A stretch of DNA of 64,000 nt from Marinobacterium stanieri (lineage in GTDB: Bacteria; Pseudomonadota; Gammaproteobacteria; Pseudomonadales; Balneatricaceae), in assembly GCF_900155945.1 (NCBI RefSeq), contig NZ_FTMN01000001.1, positions 635,682-699,681 of the forward strand, given 5' to 3'. Under the pieces are notes generated by a model. That model was not told the DNA's origin. It worked only from the letters and a program-made list of their open reading frames with translations, and did not search any database. Below are positions 42,844-52,271 of this stretch, one piece after another; the first letter of the stretch is position 1, and each line of letters opens with the position of its first letter. A program made the position numbers and the translations under genes.

Positions 42844-45235
42844 TGCTCAGAACAACACACCCAGCCATGCAGAAATGCTGGAGCGGGTAAAACAGGACCT
42901 GGTCACCGGTGTCGGCCGCAGCGTTAAACATGAAAGCGCTGCTAAGCAGGTCTGTGGCGAGGCCGTCTATATCGATGACCGCACCGAATTTCATAACCAG
43001 TTACATGTGTATGCGCGCCTGTCGGAAAGGGCGCATGCCCGCCTCACCAAGGTGGATGTGAGTCCCTGTTATGCCTTCCCGGGCGTCGCCATCGCCATCA
43101 CCGCAGCCGATGTACCGGGCGACCTGGATATAGGTCCGGTCATGCCCGGCGACCCCATGCTGGCCAACGGTATAGTGGAGTTTTACGGCCAGCCTATTGT
43201 CGCCGTAGCCGCTGCTGACCTGGAAACGGCACGCAAGGCGGCCATGGCCGCTGTCATCGAGTATGAGGAACTGGAGCCTGTTCTGTCCGTTGAACAGGCA
43301 CTGGAGCAGGAACACTATGTCAGTGCGCCGCACACTCAGAAACGTGGAGATTCAGCGGCTGCCCTGGCAGCCGCGAAAAACCGTATCAGCGACAGCGTTC
43401 ATATCGGCGGCCAGGAGCACTTCTATCTGGAGACCCATATTTCATCGGTCATGCCCACCGAAGACGGCGGCATGATCGTGTACACCTCCAGTCAGAACCC
43501 GACCGGCGTGCAGAAGGTGGTCGCCAGGGTACTGGGCGTTCCTTACAACAAAATTCAGGTTGATATGCGCCGCATGGGCGGTGGCTTTGGCGGCAAGGAA
43601 ACCCAGGCAGCAGGCCCTGCCTGTATCGCTGCAGTGATTGCCCACCTGACCCGTCGCCCCACTAAAATGCGCCTGCCGCGCATGGAAGATATGGTGATGA
43701 CCGGCAAACGCCACCCCTTTTTTAACCAGTATGACGTTGGCTTTGACGACGAGGGGCGCATCACCGGCTGCGAGATGAAACTGGCAGGCAACTGCGGCTA
43801 CTCACCGGACCTGTCCAACTCCATCATTGACCGCGCCCTGTTCCACAGCGACAACAGCTATTACCTGGGCGATGCCACCATCACCGGCTATCGCTGCAAG
43901 ACCAATCTGGTCTCCCACACCGCCTATCGCGGCTTTGGCGGCCCACAAGGCATGCTGATGCCAGAGATTATCATGGATGAGATTGCGCGCCGTCTGGGCA
44001 AGGACCCGCTGGATGTGCGCAAGCATAACCTTTACGGCCCGGATGGCCGCGACACAACCCACTATTTCCAGACCATTGAAGACCATCAACTGCTGGTGGA
44101 GATGATCGCAGACCTGGAACAAAGCTGTGACTACCAGGCCCGTCGCGAAGCCATTCGCGACTACAACGCCAACAGCCCCATCCTCAAAAAAGGCCTGGCC
44201 CTGACACCCGTAAAGTTCGGTATCTCCTTTACCCACACCTTCCTCAACCAGGCGGGTGCGCTGGTCCACATCTATACTGATGGCAGCATTCACCTGAACC
44301 ATGGTGGTACCGAGATGGGCCAGGGGCTGAACACCAAAGTGGCACAGATTGTGGCGCAGGAATTCGAGGTGGACATAGAGCACATCCATGTCACGGCGAC
44401 CAACACCGATAAGGTGCCCAACAGCTCGCCCACGGCTGCTTCATCGGGTACGGACTTGAACGGCAAGGCCGCACAGAACGCAGCCCGCACCATCAAACAG
44501 CGCCTGATCGATTTTGCTGCACGCCACTACAATGTCAGTGAAGAAGATGTCAGCTTCCGCAATAATCATGTGATTGTGCGCGATCAGATCATGCCGTTCC
44601 CCGAGTTGATCCAGCAGGCCTATTTCAACCAAGTATCCCTGTCCAGCACGGGCTTCTATAAAACACCCAAAATCTACTACGACTATGAAACCGCACGCGG
44701 ACGCCCTTTCTACTACTTTTCCTATGGTCTGGCCTGCAGCGAAGTGGTGGTGGATACCCTGACCGGAGAATACAAGATCCTGCGCGCCGATATCCTGCAT
44801 GACGTGGGCGAGTCCCTGAATCCGGCGATCGATATTGGCCAGATCGAAGGTGCCTTTGTGCAGGGGGCCGGCTGGCTCACCTCTGAAGAACTGGTCTGGA
44901 ACGAGGAAGGCCGCCTGCTGACCACCGGCCCAGCCAGCTACAAGGTACCGGCCATTACCGATACCCCCATCGACTTCCGCGTTCGTCTGGTTGAGAACCG
45001 CAAGAATCCCGAGGATACGGTGTACCACTCCAAAGCTGTGGGTGAGCCGCCCTTCATGCTGGGTATTTCGGTGTTCTGTGCCATCAAGGATGCCATCGCC
45101 AGTGTGGCGGACTACAAGGCCAGCCCCAAACTGGATGCCCCAGCCACCCCCGAGCGTGTGCTCTGGGCGATCCGCGACATGGAGCAACTCAAACAGGGGC
45201 AGCCTCAACCTGACGCTGTTGCTGAGCCTGTCTGA
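42836..45235 (+). CDS. xdhB: Xanthine dehydrogenase large, molybdopterin-binding subunit
   Basis: 799 residues. The molybdopterin-binding signatures are MRRMGGGFGGKETQAAG, VSHTAYRGFGGPQGML (catalytic-site Arg region), GGTEMGQGLNTKVAQI and the C-terminal KAVGEPPFMLGISVF, whose Glu is the catalytic base. It oxidises hypoxanthine to xanthine and xanthine to urate in the cytoplasm. It is followed after 19 bases by its chaperone gene xdhC. A 372-residue frame antisense to its 3' part (44441-45559) is a high-GC shadow. Confidence 0.96.
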   Translation: MSNAQNNTPSHAEMLERVKQDLVTGVGRSVKHESAAKQVCGEAVYIDDRTEFHNQLHVYARLSERAHARLTKVDVSPCYAFPGVAIAITAADVPGDLDIGPVMPGDPMLANGIVEFYGQPIVAVAAADLETARKAAMAAVIEYEELEPVLSVEQALEQEHYVSAPHTQKRGDSAAALAAAKNRISDSVHIGGQEHFYLETHISSVMPTEDGGMIVYTSSQNPTGVQKVVARVLGVPYNKIQVDMRRMGGGFGGKETQAAGPACIAAVIAHLTRRPTKMRLPRMEDMVMTGKRHPFFNQYDVGFDDEGRITGCEMKLAGNCGYSPDLSNSIIDRALFHSDNSYYLGDATITGYRCKTNLVSHTAYRGFGGPQGMLMPEIIMDEIARRLGKDPLDVRKHNLYGPDGRDTTHYFQTIEDHQLLVEMIADLEQSCDYQARREAIRDYNANSPILKKGLALTPVKFGISFTHTFLNQAGALVHIYTDGSIHLNHGGTEMGQGLNTKVAQIVAQEFEVDIEHIHVTATNTDKVPNSSPTAASSGTDLNGKAAQNAARTIKQRLIDFAARHYNVSEEDVSFRNNHVIVRDQIMPFPELIQQAYFNQVSLSSTGFYKTPKIYYDYETARGRPFYYFSYGLACSEVVVDTLTGEYKILRADILHDVGESLNPAIDIGQIEGAFVQGAGWLTSEELVWNEEGRLLTTGPASYKVPAITDTPIDFRVRLVENRKNPEDTVYHSKAVGEPPFMLGISVFCAIKDAIASVADYKASPKLDAPATPERVLWAIRDMEQLKQGQPQPDAVAEPV

Positions 45236-45254
45236 GTACAAGAGGAGCACGACC

Positions 45255-46082
45255 ATGAGCACCGAATGGATCAAGGGTCTGAGCCAGCTGGAAGCCGACG
45301 CAACCCCGGCGGTGATGATCACCGTTGTAGATGAGCGCGGCTCAACGCCACGCAACGCAGGGGCCAAGATGCTGGTCAGCGCCAGCGAGCGCTTCGATAC
45401 CATCGGTGGCGGCCATCTGGAGCACAAGTCGATCAAGATCGCCCGCGCCATGCTGGAAGAGCGCCACACCCAGCCCAGACTGGAGCGTTTTTCCCTGGGG
45501 GCGAGCCTGGGCCAATGCTGTGGTGGCGCAACCACATTGCTGTTTGAGCCACTCAACACGGATATCGTACAGATCGCACTCTTTGGTGCCGGTCATGTGG
45601 GCCGGGCGCTGGTCTCCATTCTGTCGACCCTGCCCTGTCGTATTCGCTGGATCGACTCCCGGGAAGATGAGTTTCCGGACAACATTCCGGACGGGGTTGA
45701 AAAGGTCGTCAACGAATTTCCCGTGGATGAGATCGAAGCACAGGCTGCCAACAGCTATTTTATCGTCATGACACACAACCATCAGCTGGATCAGGAGCTG
45801 ACCGAAGCGATTTTACGGCGCAATGACTTCACCTATTTCGGCTTGATCGGTTCCAACACCAAGCGCAAGAAGTTCGAGCATCGACTCAAGGCAAAAGGCT
45901 TCGACGCCCAACTGCTGGAACGTATGACTTGCCCCATGGGCATCCCGGAGGTAAAAGGGAAATTACCGGCAGAAATAGCCGTGTCTGTCGCTGGCGAAGT
46001 GATCGCCCAGTACAACGCAGCCTTCGGTACGAAACAGCAGCCACCTCTGCCGACCGCCACCGTCGAGCGGCTGGCCATCTGA
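45255..46082 (+). CDS. xdhC: Xanthine dehydrogenase accessory protein XdhC
   Basis: 275 residues from the ATG at 45255 (RBS AGAGGAG); a longer frame from 44991 would overlap xdhB and is rejected. It has the family pattern VVDERGSTPRNAGAKMLVS, IGGGHLEHK, the cysteine segment GQCCGGATTLLFE, and a C-terminal Rossmann domain (IALFGAGHVGRAL) with LIGSNTKRKKFEHRL. XdhC binds molybdenum cofactor, promotes its sulfuration and inserts it into XdhB. It lies between xdhB and guaD, 36 bases before the latter. Confidence 0.95.
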   Translation: MSTEWIKGLSQLEADATPAVMITVVDERGSTPRNAGAKMLVSASERFDTIGGGHLEHKSIKIARAMLEERHTQPRLERFSLGASLGQCCGGATTLLFEPLNTDIVQIALFGAGHVGRALVSILSTLPCRIRWIDSREDEFPDNIPDGVEKVVNEFPVDEIEAQAANSYFIVMTHNHQLDQELTEAILRRNDFTYFGLIGSNTKRKKFEHRLKAKGFDAQLLERMTCPMGIPEVKGKLPAEIAVSVAGEVIAQYNAAFGTKQQPPLPTATVERLAI

Positions 46083-46118
46083 GCCGCTTCTTGAATCACT
46101 GCCTCAGAGGCTGAATGG

Positions 46119-47426
46119 ATGACAGCATCAACCATCGCGTACCGCGCCAGCCTGCTGGACAGCCTGGGAGACCCTGCCGAAGTCGGGCTGGAGCACAGCT
46201 GCCGCTATTTTGAAGATGGTTTGTTGGTGGTTGAGAATGGTCGCATCCTCGCCATTGGCCCGGCCAACGAGCTATTACCGACACTGGCAGCTGACATTCC
46301 CGTGCATCACTTCAAGGATGCACTGATTACACCCGGGTTTATCGATACCCATATCCATTACCCACAAACCGGGATTCTGGGGGCCTACGGCAACCAGCTG
46401 TTGGACTGGCTGGAAAACCATACTTTCCCGGCCGAGCAGGCCTTTGCCAGCCGAGAGCATGCTGATCAGGTTGCTGATGTATTTCTCGGCGAGCTGCTAC
46501 GCAACGGCACCACCACCGCGATGGTATTCGGCACCGTTCACCCTGAATCGGTCGATGCCTTTTTCAACAAGGCAGCAACACTCAACTTGCGCATGATTGC
46601 CGGTAAGGTGCTGATGGATCGCAATGCACCCTCGACGCTTACAGACACACCGGAACAGGGCTACCAGGACAGCAAGGCATTGATTGAGCGCTGGCACGGC
46701 AAGGGACGACTCCATTATGCCGTCACGCCGCGCTTTGCCCCTGCATGCAGCCATGAACAACTGGCCAGGGCTGGACAATTACTAAGTGAATATGAAGGCC
46801 TTTACCTGCAAACCCATCTGGCAGAAAACACCCGCGAGATCGAGTGGGTAAAAACCCTCTTCCCCGACCAGGGCGGCTATCTGGACGTGTATGATCACCA
46901 TGGACTGCTGGGCAAGCGCTCGGTGTTTGCCCACGGCCTTCACCTCTGTGATGACGAGTGGAAGCGCCTGGCCGAGACCCGTTCGGCCATCGCCTTCTGC
47001 CCCACATCCAACCTGTTTCTGGGCAGCGGAGTGTTTAACCTGACACGCGCCGAACATGAGGGCGTATGTGTAGGTATGGGAACGGACGTTGGTGCCGGTA
47101 CCAGCTTTTCCATGCTGCAGACATTGAACGAGGCCTACAAGGTGATGCAGCTGCAGCACCAGCCACTGCATCCGTTCAAATCCTTCTACCTCGCGACTCT
47201 GGGCGGCGCCCGTGCGCTGGAACTGGACCAGCAGATCGGCACCCTGGAGCCGGGCAGTGAAGCGGATTTTGTGGTGCTGGATTACGCGGCAACCCCGCTG
47301 CTGGCATTTCGCATGCAGCAGGCACAGAGCCTGGAGGAGCGCCTGTTCGTGCTGATGACACTAGGGGATGATCGCGCCGTGAAGGCAACCTTTGTGATGG
47401 GAGAAAGGGCTCACAGTCGTACCTGA
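46119..47426 (+). CDS. guaD: Guanine deaminase
   Basis: 435 residues, the family size. Zinc amidohydrolase: GFIDTHIHYPQTGILGAYG (HxH pair plus substrate loop), LQTHLAENTREIEWV, FAHGLHL, FCPTSNLFLGSGVFNL and GMGTDVGAGTSFSML (metal-binding Asp). It converts guanine to xanthine and ammonia and feeds the xanthine dehydrogenase encoded by the three genes upstream. It is the last gene of the xdhABC-guaD operon; the following GntR gene converges on it. Confidence 0.95.
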   Translation: MTASTIAYRASLLDSLGDPAEVGLEHSCRYFEDGLLVVENGRILAIGPANELLPTLAADIPVHHFKDALITPGFIDTHIHYPQTGILGAYGNQLLDWLENHTFPAEQAFASREHADQVADVFLGELLRNGTTTAMVFGTVHPESVDAFFNKAATLNLRMIAGKVLMDRNAPSTLTDTPEQGYQDSKALIERWHGKGRLHYAVTPRFAPACSHEQLARAGQLLSEYEGLYLQTHLAENTREIEWVKTLFPDQGGYLDVYDHHGLLGKRSVFAHGLHLCDDEWKRLAETRSAIAFCPTSNLFLGSGVFNLTRAEHEGVCVGMGTDVGAGTSFSMLQTLNEAYKVMQLQHQPLHPFKSFYLATLGGARALELDQQIGTLEPGSEADFVVLDYAATPLLAFRMQQAQSLEERLFVLMTLGDDRAVKATFVMGERAHSRT

Positions 47427-47453
47427 ATGAGCCCCAATATGCCTGAGCAGCCC

Positions 47454-48179
47454 TTATTTGTGGCCGATCACGTTGGAAAAGATCGCTTTCAAGTCATGGC
47501 TATCGGTTTCGTCACCCAGATCCAGCTTGTGCTCGATATGATCCAGATGGTGCATCATCAACGCCACTGCCTTGTCCTTGTCTCGCTGGGCAAAGGCATC
47601 AATGAGTTCAAAATGCTCATCGTAAGAGCAGTGTGACTTGGCTTCGCTTTTTTCATACTGGGCAATGATCAGAGAGCAGAGCGAGACCAGGCTTCGCTGA
47701 AAGCTCAGCAGGGGCGGGTTTTTGGCCATTTCCGCCAGTCGCAGGTGAAACTCGCCGGACAGGCGCAGCCCCGCACCCTGATCGCCGCGATCAAAACAGG
47801 CCTGTTCGTCACGTACCATCTGCTTCAGCTGTTCAACCTGCTCCGCCTCTGCACGCTCGCACACCAGCTCTGTAACCGCTTTTTCCACTATCCTGCGTGC
47901 AAATACAATCTGGCGCGCTTCTTCAATACTGGGGCTGGCAACCACAGCCCCACGGTTGGGTCTTATCACCACAACCTGCTCATGGCCCAGCCGCGCCAGA
48001 GCTCGGCGAATGATGGTACGACTGACACCAAAAATCTCACCCAGCGACTCTTCATTCAGCTTGGTGCCCGGCGCCAGCCGCTGCTCCAGAATTGCATCAA
48101 AGATATGCTCATATACCCGGTCATCCTGGGTTTTCTTTTCGCCCTTCATCGGGTCAGTTTTCCTTTTGCCATTCGCCAC
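47454..48179 (-). CDS. GntR family regulator (FCD/FadR-type) of purine catabolism
   Basis: 241 residues. The winged HTH covers about 20-85 (LAPGTKLNEESLGEIFGVSR, then TIIRRALARL) and is followed by an FCD effector domain (helical, with FHLRLAEMA and YDEHFELIDAF metal/ligand residues). A perfect palindrome AATTGTATACAATT is in its own promoter (48245-48258). Similar sites stand before uraH and puuE, so it probably controls the ureide branch and itself. GntR/FCD proteins in this pathway usually respond to ureides or urate; the ligand here is not known. An alternative start is MKGEKK at residue 11. Confidence 0.87.
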   Translation of the reverse strand: MANGKRKTDPMKGEKKTQDDRVYEHIFDAILEQRLAPGTKLNEESLGEIFGVSRTIIRRALARLGHEQVVVIRPNRGAVVASPSIEEARQIVFARRIVEKAVTELVCERAEAEQVEQLKQMVRDEQACFDRGDQGAGLRLSGEFHLRLAEMAKNPPLLSFQRSLVSLCSLIIAQYEKSEAKSHCSYDEHFELIDAFAQRDKDKAVALMMHHLDHIEHKLDLGDETDSHDLKAIFSNVIGHK

Positions 48180-48244
48180 AACTCATACAGTCGTTATCAG
48201 TGCCGGCCTGGCCGCCACTGAGATTCTGCATTTATGATTGATTT

Positions 48245-48258
48245 AATTGTATACAATT
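48245..48258. promoter_or_regulatory. GntR operator, gntR promoter
   Basis: AATTGTATACAATT, a perfect 14 bp palindrome located 66 bases upstream of the gntR start. Its core TTGTATACAA recurs at 49554-49563 and, with one base changed, at 49701-49710. Confidence 0.65.
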
Positions 48259-48405
48259 TTATAATCACTTACAGCACAATTGATACAGCATACATATCCG
48301 GCTGTCGTGCTACACGTCCGTAAGCTCGTTACTCAAGCGCCCACACCAGCCCTTGCCGTGTTGACGCGGACCTTGCCAACCCCTGACACCCTGTGAGAAC
48401 CGCAT

Positions 48406-49023
48406 ATGAGCTTTGAAAGCTGGTCTCTGTTTTGTCTGGCATCACTGCTGGTGATCCTTATTCCGGGACCACTCTCGTTGCTGATGGTCACCAACAGTCT
48501 TAACTACGGCATCAAGCGCAGCTTGCCAGCTTTTATGGGCGGCACCATCGCTTCACTGCTGTTGCTGACCGCATCAGCCACGGGGCTCGGCGCTCTGCTG
48601 GCAGCATCGGAAACGCTGTTTACCGCAATCCGTTATGCCGGTGCTCTCTACCTGATCTGGCTGGGCTACCGTGCCTGGCGTGAAGCCTCTCAGCCGGGAC
48701 ATGAAAGCGCGACAACCCAGGTGAAGCCTGTTGCTTCCCGGTTGTTTGCGCGCGCCTTTACCCTGGGTATCAGCAACCCCAAAGATATTCTGTTCTTCGT
48801 GGCCTTCCTGCCCCAGTTCATCTCACCTGAAGCCGCACTGCTGCCACAGTTGATGGTCATGTGCCTGAGCTGGTGCCTGCTCGATCTGCTGTGCAAACTG
48901 GCCTATGGCAGCAGCGCCCACCTGCTCAAACCCGTATTACGCAAGGGGCGTAACCTGGAACACTTCAACCGCGCCAGCGCTGGCCTGTTTGTGGGTATCG
49001 GCAGCGTAGTGTTGATCAAGTAA
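48406..49023 (+). CDS. LysE/RhtB family exporter
   Basis: 205 residues with about six helices. The family signature is VILIPGPLSLLMVTNSLNYG, followed by LYLIWLGYRAWREA and FTLGISNPKDILFFVAFLPQF. LysE/RhtB proteins export amino acids or other small metabolites through the inner membrane. It diverges from the gntR gene, so the shared intergenic palindrome could control it too. What it exports in this ureide context is unknown. A bidirectional terminator separates it from uraH. Confidence 0.88.
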   Translation: MSFESWSLFCLASLLVILIPGPLSLLMVTNSLNYGIKRSLPAFMGGTIASLLLLTASATGLGALLAASETLFTAIRYAGALYLIWLGYRAWREASQPGHESATTQVKPVASRLFARAFTLGISNPKDILFFVAFLPQFISPEAALLPQLMVMCLSWCLLDLLCKLAYGSSAHLLKPVLRKGRNLEHFNRASAGLFVGIGSVVLIK

Positions 49024-49050
49024 TCCCGGAACGCACATCACAACAAACCT

Positions 49051-49081
49051 GAAAAGCCGCCATTTACCCCGGCGGCTTTTC
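49051..49081. terminator. Bidirectional terminator between lysE-type gene and uraH
   Basis: GAAAAGCCGCC (49051-49061) and GGCGGCTTTTC (49071-49081) form a perfect 11 bp stem with A-rich and T-rich ends. It serves both converging genes. Confidence 0.85.
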
Positions 49082-49106
49082 AGTTTGCGGGCATCTGGTG
49101 CCGGCT

Positions 49107-49463
49107 CTAGCTACCGCGATAGGTCGAGTAACTGTAGGGCGAAACCAGCAGAGGCACATGATAGTGCTCGGCCTCATCAGCAATACCAAAGCGCAGCACA
49201 ACCTCCTCCAGAAACGCCGGCTCTGGCAGTTCTACGCCCCGTTTGCGGAAGTACTCTCCGACTTCAAACACAAGCTCATAAGTCCCTTTCCGAAATGCTT
49301 CGGCATCCAGAATCGGCTGGTCACAGCGACCGTCGGCATTGGTCAGCACCTGTTGTATCTGTTCCCGGCTCTGATCGTTTTGCAGCCGGAACAATGACAC
49401 CTTTATCCCCTCACCTGGACAGCCGTGCGCCGCGTCCAGGACATGTGTTGTCAGATAGCCCAT
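49107..49463 (-). CDS. uraH: 5-hydroxyisourate hydrolase (transthyretin-like)
   Basis: 118 residues. It has THVLDAAHGCPGEGI at the N-terminus (catalytic His, substrate Asp), the middle strand segment TNADGRCDQPIL, YHVPLLVSPYSYSTYRGS at the C-terminus and the diagnostic terminal tetrapeptide YRGS. It hydrolyses 5-hydroxyisourate, made by urate oxidase, to OHCU. It is divergent from puuE and carries TTGTATACAA in its promoter (49554-49563). Confidence 0.96.
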   Translation of the reverse strand: MGYLTTHVLDAAHGCPGEGIKVSLFRLQNDQSREQIQQVLTNADGRCDQPILDAEAFRKGTYELVFEVGEYFRKRGVELPEPAFLEEVVLRFGIADEAEHYHVPLLVSPYSYSTYRGS

Positions 49464-49552
49464 CAGCTCCTAGCCCTCTTATCCTGCTTCTGTGCAACCA
49501 GGCATTGCCGTAATTAAAGCGGCTTTAGCTCCCTGAAACAGATAGCACAATT

Positions 49553-49564
49553 ATTGTATACAAA
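49553..49564. promoter_or_regulatory. GntR operator, uraH promoter
   Basis: ATTGTATACAAA contains the palindrome TTGTATACAA (49554-49563), 90 bases upstream of the uraH start. It matches the site before the adjacent gntR gene. Confidence 0.6.
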
Positions 49565-49659
49565 CAGCATTCAGGGTTATTCCAAACGCTTTAACACCCT
49601 CTTGGATTCGCCCAGAACTCCCAATTCAAGACCATAATACTGAAAACAGCGTACATTTC

Positions 49660-49710
49660 TAACTTTTAGGTCAACTTTTTGTTGCAAAGCAAAAATCAAA
49701 ATGTATACAA
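49660..49710 (+). promoter_or_regulatory. puuE promoter with sites for both predicted regulators
   Basis: TAACTTTTAGGTCA (49660-49673) is, read on the other strand, TGACCTAAAAGTTA, matching 12 of 14 positions of the xdhA operator. ATGTATACAA (49701-49710) matches the GntR operator. A possible promoter is TTGCAA (49682-49687), a 16-base spacer and TATACA (49704-49709), so the GntR site would overlap the -10. Confidence 0.5.
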
Positions 49711-49781
49711 TCAATGCATACTATTAATGACTAATTGCCGTTTAACTGCCGTCACGCCGTGCCCAATAGAGGAGTAGAGCC

Positions 49782-50705
49782 TTGAACCAAGCTTACCCAC
49801 GCGACCTGGTCGGATATGGTCAGACACCACCGCACGCTCAGTGGCCTAACCGGGCCCGCATCGCGGTCTCCTTTGTGCTGAACTATGAAGAAGGCGGCGA
49901 ACGCTGCATTCTGCACGGTGATCAGGAATCGGAAGCCTTTCTGTCCGAGATGCCCGGTGCCCAACCGCTGGCAGGTGTGCGCCATATGAGTATGGAGTCC
50001 TGCTACGAATATGGCAGTCGTGCCGGTGTCTGGCGCCTGCTGAAGCTGTTCAAGAAGCATGATATTCCACTCACCATCTTTGCAGTTGCCATGGCTGTTG
50101 AGCGCCATCCTGAAGTAGCACAGGCCATGGTTGCAGCGGGTCATGAGATTTGCAGCCACGGCTACCGCTGGATCGATTACCAGTACACGGATGAGTCTGA
50201 AGAACGCGACCATTTGATGCGTGCCATCGACATCATCCAGAAAGTCACTGGCGAGCGTCCGCTCGGATGGTACACCGGCCGTACCGGCCCCAACACCCGT
50301 GACCTGGTGATGGAGGAAGGCGGGTTCCTGTATGACTCGGACGCCTACGATGATGACCTGCCCTACTGGGTCAACAATAACGGCAAGGGGCACCTGGTCA
50401 TCCCTTACACACTGGATGTGAACGACATGCGCTTTGCCACCGCACAGGGCTTTAACAGTGGCGAGCAGTTCTACCAGTACCTGAAAGACAGTTTCGATAC
50501 GCTGTACGAAGAAGGCGCGGAATCTCCCAAAATGCTATCCATCGGGCTGCACTGCCGCCTGGCGGGCCGTCCCGGCAGAATTGCAGCACTGGCGCGCTTT
50601 ATTGAATACGTACGCAGCCACGAACAGGTCTGGCTGTGCCGTCGAATCGATATCGCCCGACACTGGCACGAACATCATCCTTTCAAGGCTGAGGGGACGG
50701 CATGA
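49782..50705 (+). CDS. puuE: Allantoinase PuuE (polysaccharide-deacetylase fold)
   Basis: 307 residues from a TTG start at 49782, with GAGGAG upstream; homologues start at the same place (YPRDLVGYG). It has the NodB-like fold with VSFVLNYEEGGE, SCYEYGSRAGVWRLLKLF, HEICSHGYRWIDYQ and GWYTGRTGPNTRDLV. It is the metal-independent or divalent-metal allantoinase that opens S-allantoin to allantoate, unrelated to the amidohydrolase AllB. Its stop overlaps uraD by four bases, and puuE heads the puuE-uraD-alc-allA-puuD operon. Confidence 0.95.
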   Translation: MNQAYPRDLVGYGQTPPHAQWPNRARIAVSFVLNYEEGGERCILHGDQESEAFLSEMPGAQPLAGVRHMSMESCYEYGSRAGVWRLLKLFKKHDIPLTIFAVAMAVERHPEVAQAMVAAGHEICSHGYRWIDYQYTDESEERDHLMRAIDIIQKVTGERPLGWYTGRTGPNTRDLVMEEGGFLYDSDAYDDDLPYWVNNNGKGHLVIPYTLDVNDMRFATAQGFNSGEQFYQYLKDSFDTLYEEGAESPKMLSIGLHCRLAGRPGRIAALARFIEYVRSHEQVWLCRRIDIARHWHEHHPFKAEGTA

Positions 50706-51223
50706 GTGACACTGTCTTCCAAAGCTGCACGCCCAGCGAGATGACGCGGGACGCCTTTGTCGCCCGGTTCGCCGATATCTATGAGCATTCAGCCTGGATT
50801 GCTGAACAGGCCTACGACCAGGGCATGGACCCGACCCTCGACCGGGTTGAAGCCTTACACCAGCGCATGGCCCGTATTTTGCTTGATGCTGACAGGCAGT
50901 CACAGCTGGATCTGATCAATGCCCACCCTGACCTGGCCGGCAAGGCTGCCGTGGCGGGTGAACTGACAGCGGCATCAACAGCGGAACAGGCCGGTGCCGG
51001 CATCAGTGAGTGCACCCCGGACGAATTTTCCCGCTTTACTGCACTGAATAATGCCTACAAGGACAAATTTGGCTTTCCTTTCATCATGGCGGTGAAAGGC
51101 AGTAACCGGCACCAGATCCTCGGCGCGTTTGAAGAACGCATTCACAACACGCCCGAGGTGGAATTCAGCCGAGCCCTTGAGGAAATCAACAAAATAGCCC
51201 GTTTTCGTCTGGATGAAATTTGA
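50702..51223 (+). CDS. uraD: OHCU decarboxylase UraD
   Basis: 173 residues. 2-oxo-4-hydroxy-4-carboxy-5-ureidoimidazoline decarboxylase; it makes S-allantoin from OHCU. Key segments are FVARFADIYEHSAWIAEQAY, the catalytic-loop NAHPDLAGKAA (with the conserved His) and FIMAVKGSNRHQILGAFEER. It begins inside the end of puuE (ATGA overlap), so the two are co-translated, and it complements uraH on the other strand. Confidence 0.95.
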   Translation: MSDTVFQSCTPSEMTRDAFVARFADIYEHSAWIAEQAYDQGMDPTLDRVEALHQRMARILLDADRQSQLDLINAHPDLAGKAAVAGELTAASTAEQAGAGISECTPDEFSRFTALNNAYKDKFGFPFIMAVKGSNRHQILGAFEERIHNTPEVEFSRALEEINKIARFRLDEI

Positions 51224-51273
51224 ACCGCGCCAACGCCATCATCATCCGGACACCTAATATCAGGTAAACATCC

Positions 51274-52260
51274 ATGAGCAATATGACGTTCGAAAAATAT
51301 CTCAACCTGGCTGATGCACGACTCGGCACCAAAGCGCTCTTTGTGACCGACGACTGGTTTGCAGCGGTTGATCGCATGCTCCAGCCCGAGCCTCCCGTAT
51401 GGAAAGAAGGCGTGTTTGACGACAACGGCAAGTGGATGGACGGCTGGGAATCCCGCCGCAAACGCTTTGAAGGCTACGACTACACCATCATCCGCCTGGG
51501 TGTGCCCGGCGTGATAAGCGGTGTCGATATCGACACCTCTTTCTTTACCGGTAACTTCCCGCCATCTGCCTCACTGGAAGCCTGCTACTGCCCCGAAGGC
51601 GATCCGGCCGACGATGCAGAATGGACCGAGCTGCTGAGCGCCGTCAGTCTCAAGGGCGACAGCCATCATCTGCATGCCATCGACGACCAGCGTCCCTGGA
51701 CCCATATCCGCTTCAATATCTATCCGGATGGCGGCGTTGCCCGTCTGCGTGTTTACGGCACCCCCTACCTGGACTGGAAACACCTGGCTGACGAAGAGAT
51801 CGATCTGGCGGCAGCTCTCAACGGCGGCCGTGCCCTCGCCTGTAACGATGAGCACTTCGGTAAAATGGGCAACATCCTCAACCCGGGCCGTGGCATCAAC
51901 ATGGGTGACGGCTGGGAAACCGCACGACGCCGTACTCCGGGTAACGACTGGGTGATTGTTGCCTTGGGCCACCCCGGTGAGATCAATCGTGTGGTCGTCG
52001 ACACCCTGCATTTCAAGGGCAACTACCCCGACAGCTGCTCCATTCAGGCAGCTTATGTGAAAGGCGGTACCGACGAACAGATTGAGACACAGAGCCTGTT
52101 CTGGAAAGAACTTCTGCCCGCGCAAAAACTGGAGATGCACCAGGAACATGAGTTCAGTGGCGAACTGAATGCTATCGGCCCCATTACCCATGTACGCCTG
52201 AACATTTTCCCGGACGGTGGCATCAGTCGCTTGCGCCTGTTCGGCAAGGTTACGGACTGA
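51274..52260 (+). CDS. alc: Allantoicase
   Basis: 328 residues in two homologous jelly-roll halves, the family architecture. Each half repeats D-G-W-E-(S/T)-x-R ([20 protein letters not shown]), I-x-R-L-G or VALGHPG, and [19 protein letters not shown] / [19 protein letters not shown]. It hydrolyses allantoate to ureidoglycolate and urea. The operon therefore takes the urea-releasing allantoicase route rather than the amidohydrolase route. The gene is 50 bases after uraD and 11 before allA. Confidence 0.96.
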   Translation: MSNMTFEKYLNLADARLGTKALFVTDDWFAAVDRMLQPEPPVWKEGVFDDNGKWMDGWESRRKRFEGYDYTIIRLGVPGVISGVDIDTSFFTGNFPPSASLEACYCPEGDPADDAEWTELLSAVSLKGDSHHLHAIDDQRPWTHIRFNIYPDGGVARLRVYGTPYLDWKHLADEEIDLAAALNGGRALACNDEHFGKMGNILNPGRGINMGDGWETARRRTPGNDWVIVALGHPGEINRVVVDTLHFKGNYPDSCSIQAAYVKGGTDEQIETQSLFWKELLPAQKLEMHQEHEFSGELNAIGPITHVRLNIFPDGGISRLRLFGKVTD

Positions 52261-52271
52261 GGGGAACCGAC

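Noticed and set aside
44441-45559. 372-residue open frame antisense to xdhB and xdhC
   Set aside because: It lies opposite clearly conserved genes, has no family features, and such frames are expected in GC-rich coding DNA.
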